In this document: positions 5,366 through 7,182 of the stretch, one piece after another
How positions within the stretch are numbered: position 1 is the stretch's first letter
Layout: each line of letters opens with the position of its first letter
Assembly (NCBI GenBank): GCA_948435975.1
Contig: CAOJHG010000104.1
Location: 1-7,182 of the forward strand
DNA: 7,182 nucleotides
Direction: 5' to 3'
DNA from: an uncultured Oscillibacter sp.
GTDB taxonomy: Bacteria > Bacillota > Clostridia > Oscillospirales > Oscillospiraceae
The notes under the pieces: generated by a model
Databases searched by the model: none
What the model saw: the letters and a program-made list of their open reading frames with translations, nothing else
What the model was told of the DNA's origin: nothing
Made by a program: the position numbers and the translations under genes

Positions 5366-7182
5366 TTAGCCCAGCAGTTGGAGAACGCCCTGAGGAACCG
5401 CGTTGGCCTGAGCCAGCATGGCCTGAGCGGACTGCACCAGGATGTTGTTCTTGGTGTAGCTCATCATCTCTTCGGCGATATCCGTATCGCGGATGGTGGA
5501 CTCGGCGTCCTGGATGTTCTCCGCCATGACGCTCAGGTTGTTGGCGGTGTGCTCCAGACGGTTCTGGGTAGCGCCCAGGTCGCCGCGGATACCAGAGACA
5601 TAGTTGATGGCGCTCTTAATGACGTTGATCGCATCGGAAGCACCTGCGGCGTTGCTGATATCGATGTCAGCGATGGTGGTGGTGCCGTCGCCCATGGCGC
5701 TGGTGTGCATGTCGCCGATCTTCACGCTCAACTGATTGAAGCTGTCGGAGGTGTCGCCGATCTGGAGGGTCAGGCCGGTGCCGGACACCAGAGGAGCAGG
5801 CTCGCCGGCGGTAGCGCTGCGGACGACCACAGCACCGTTGCTGTCAATTTCAGCGTCGAATCCGGCCGTCTTCGCGGCGGCCATCAGGTCGTTGGCAGTC
5901 TTGCCGGAAACCTGGACCTCGTTCTTGGTGCTGTCGACCTTGCTGGCGTCGGAGGTGAAGACAAAGGTCTTGTTGCCGATGGTCATCCGGTCGCCCTCAT
6001 TGACCTTTGTAGAATCCACAGCGATGACAGTACCGGCGTTCACGGGAGCCACAGCCGCAGCGGCAGCGCTGACAACGCCCTTCAGCTCAGCGTCGGTCTT
6101 GAACCGGTCACCAGCGGCATAGCTTGCGGCAGTCTGCTCAATGTGAATCTTGCCGTTGTCTTTCTTGGTGATATCGAACTTACCGGCAGTCTTCTGAGAC
6201 AATTCGTTGATAGCCTTCTCCAGCTTCGCAGCAGTGGTGGCGCCAGCCATATTCCGCAAATCAATGTCGGCAGTACCAGCCGTGGCAGTATTGCTGGCAT
6301 CCGTCAGGAAGGTGAAGGTTACGCCGTCGATGGTCAGCGTGCTGCCTTCCGCAAGCAGCGAATCACTCAAATCGAAGGTGATACCAGCCCGCTGACCCTC
6401 GGCTGCGGCAATGGCATTCTTAACGTCGTCCACCTTATGGTTGTAGTAACCCTTGGACACCACGCCTGTGCCGAGGGCAATACTCACATCACCGCCCTTG
6501 ACACCATTAAGAAGATTCAGGGCCGTATCGTCAGTGCCCGCGACGATATCATCTGCGCCGAAGGAATCATAGTTAGCGCCATTCTTCTTGCCAACCAGTG
6601 TAAACTTAACGCTGGTGCCATCTTTCGCTGCCTCGAAGACATAGTCAGCACCAATCAAACCGCCAGCATTAGCGCTGCCGCTAACAGTCTGCGTATTGAA
6701 GGCGGCTACGATTGCATCAGCGATATCACTGGTGGTATATTTACCGGTAGTCTGAGCAAGTGTGATTCCAACTGCAATACCACCGATGCTAAAGGTAACA
6801 GCAACAGTAGCATTTGCCGTAATGCCGCTGACATCAAATTCCAGAGTGTCAAGATTGAGGCTGAATTCGGGAGCCTGGGCCGTAACACTGTCCGTGCTCA
6901 GGTGATAATCATCGTTGGTAGCGGTAGCAGCGGCAAAGGTAATTGGTACAGCACCGCCAGCCTGACCAGCCTGAGCGGACACGGAGCTAAATTGGAACGC
7001 CTGGGTGTTGACGCCAGCCTTGCCGTCCAGCAGCTTGATGCCGTTGAAGTTAGCGGAATCGGCGATACGGTTGATTTCAGAACGGAGCTGGTTGACTTCC
7101 TTCTGGAGATTGTAACGGTCCACGGGGTCGTCATAGGTGCCGTTGGCGGACTGAGTGGCCAGGTAATCCATGCGGTTGAGCA
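5366..7182 (-). CDS. Flagellin, large central domain (5' truncated at window edge)
   Basis: Flagellin is exported by the flagellar type III apparatus and polymerises into the filament. The last 605 residues are visible. The frame stays open to the window edge (LNR before MDYLATQ), so the ATG at 7171 is internal, and about 86 N-terminal residues (MRINHN-type D0 and early D1) are missing. The full protein would be near 690 residues, larger than the 270-500 common in Firmicutes. Numbering from that internal Met, residues 1-50 are conserved D1 (TQSANGT, NFNGIKLLDG). Residues 60-470 are a variable Ala/Thr/Gly/Ser-rich D2/D3 region. From 467 the conserved part resumes (IGDTSDSFNQLSVKIGDMHT), ending in DLGATQNRLEHTANNL, DTDIAEEM and QANAVPQGVLQLLG. 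There is no Cys or Trp. The many surface Ser/Thr suit O-glycosylation by the enzymes downstream. fliC and hag are both used for such genes; I give no symbol. Confidence 0.95.
   Translation of the reverse strand, partial: LNRMDYLATQSANGTYDDPVDRYNLQKEVNQLRSEINRIADSANFNGIKLLDGKAGVNTQAFQFSSVSAQAGQAGGAVPITFAAATATNDDYHLSTDSVTAQAPEFSLNLDTLEFDVSGITANATVAVTFSIGGIAVGITLAQTTGKYTTSDIADAIVAAFNTQTVSGSANAGGLIGADYVFEAAKDGTSVKFTLVGKKNGANYDSFGADDIVAGTDDTALNLLNGVKGGDVSIALGTGVVSKGYYNHKVDDVKNAIAAAEGQRAGITFDLSDSLLAEGSTLTIDGVTFTFLTDASNTATAGTADIDLRNMAGATTAAKLEKAINELSQKTAGKFDITKKDNGKIHIEQTAASYAAGDRFKTDAELKGVVSAAAAAVAPVNAGTVIAVDSTKVNEGDRMTIGNKTFVFTSDASKVDSTKNEVQVSGKTANDLMAAAKTAGFDAEIDSNGAVVVRSATAGEPAPLVSGTGLTLQIGDTSDSFNQLSVKIGDMHTSAMGDGTTTIADIDISNAAGASDAINVIKSAINYVSGIRGDLGATQNRLEHTANNLSVMAENIQDAESTIRDTDIAEEMMSYTKNNILVQSAQAMLAQANAVPQGVLQLLG
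5807..6364 (-). repeat. Divergent internal domain repeat in the flagellin central region
   Basis: Two copies of a beta-rich module of about 70-80 residues lie in tandem: residues 270-349 (6125-6364) and 386-455 (5807-6016), numbered from the internal Met at 7171. Each opens with an EG-x3-TI-x3-TF-x-F-x2-DAS pattern (EGSTLTIDGVTFTFLTDAS and EGDRMTIGNKTFVFTSDAS), followed by a helix-like stretch and a short strand pair. DNA identity looks low, so this is an old duplication or two related surface domains. Confidence 0.65.

Noticed and set aside
7169..7171. ATG as the flagellin start
   Set aside because: The frame is open to the window edge with LNR before it, matching the conserved flagellin D1 helix, so this Met is internal.

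Overview
The window looks like one contig end from an anaerobic, flagellated Firmicute (Eubacteriales, probably an Oscillospiraceae or Lachnospiraceae type gut commensal). The grounds are the fairly GC-rich, C/G-ending codon use, strong AGGAGG-type ribosome binding sites, the acpP-rnc pair, a DUF362 ferredoxin-like protein, and a flagellin whose conserved ends resemble clostridial gut flagellins. The genus call is inference. The first 49 bases are not genomic: they are an untrimmed Illumina TruSeq index adapter, so genuine sequence starts at base 50.

Layout: (1) 50-469, plus strand, the C-terminal part of a DUF362/4Fe-4S protein, closed by a strong bidirectional terminator (484-513). (2) 534-1522, minus strand, acpP then rnc (acyl carrier protein and RNase III), read from a near-consensus sigma-A promoter (1576-1605), with a terminator-like hairpin and a possible Shine-Dalgarno-masking hairpin between the two genes. 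(3) 1606-1895, a gene-free stretch with a 13-bp inverted repeat that reaches into the end of the next gene. (4) 1896-7182, minus strand, a flagellin gene (5' end beyond the window), then a 705-residue family 2 glycosyltransferase with a long helical C-terminal part, then an FkbM-family methyltransferase that overlaps the glycosyltransferase by ATGA. Two large stem-loops fill the 144-base gap between flagellin and glycosyltransferase.

How they work together: the flagellin, glycosyltransferase and methyltransferase form a likely transcription unit for making a flagellin and decorating it with an O-linked glycan that is then methylated. The stem-loops after the flagellin gene would let the filament protein be made in large excess over its modifying enzymes. 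acpP and rnc are housekeeping genes (fatty acid synthesis, double-stranded RNA processing) downstream with their own promoter. I found no transposon, CRISPR array, tRNA or rRNA. The most interesting part is the flagellin modification cassette and its RNA structures. I see no evidence for a wholly new defence or mobile system.
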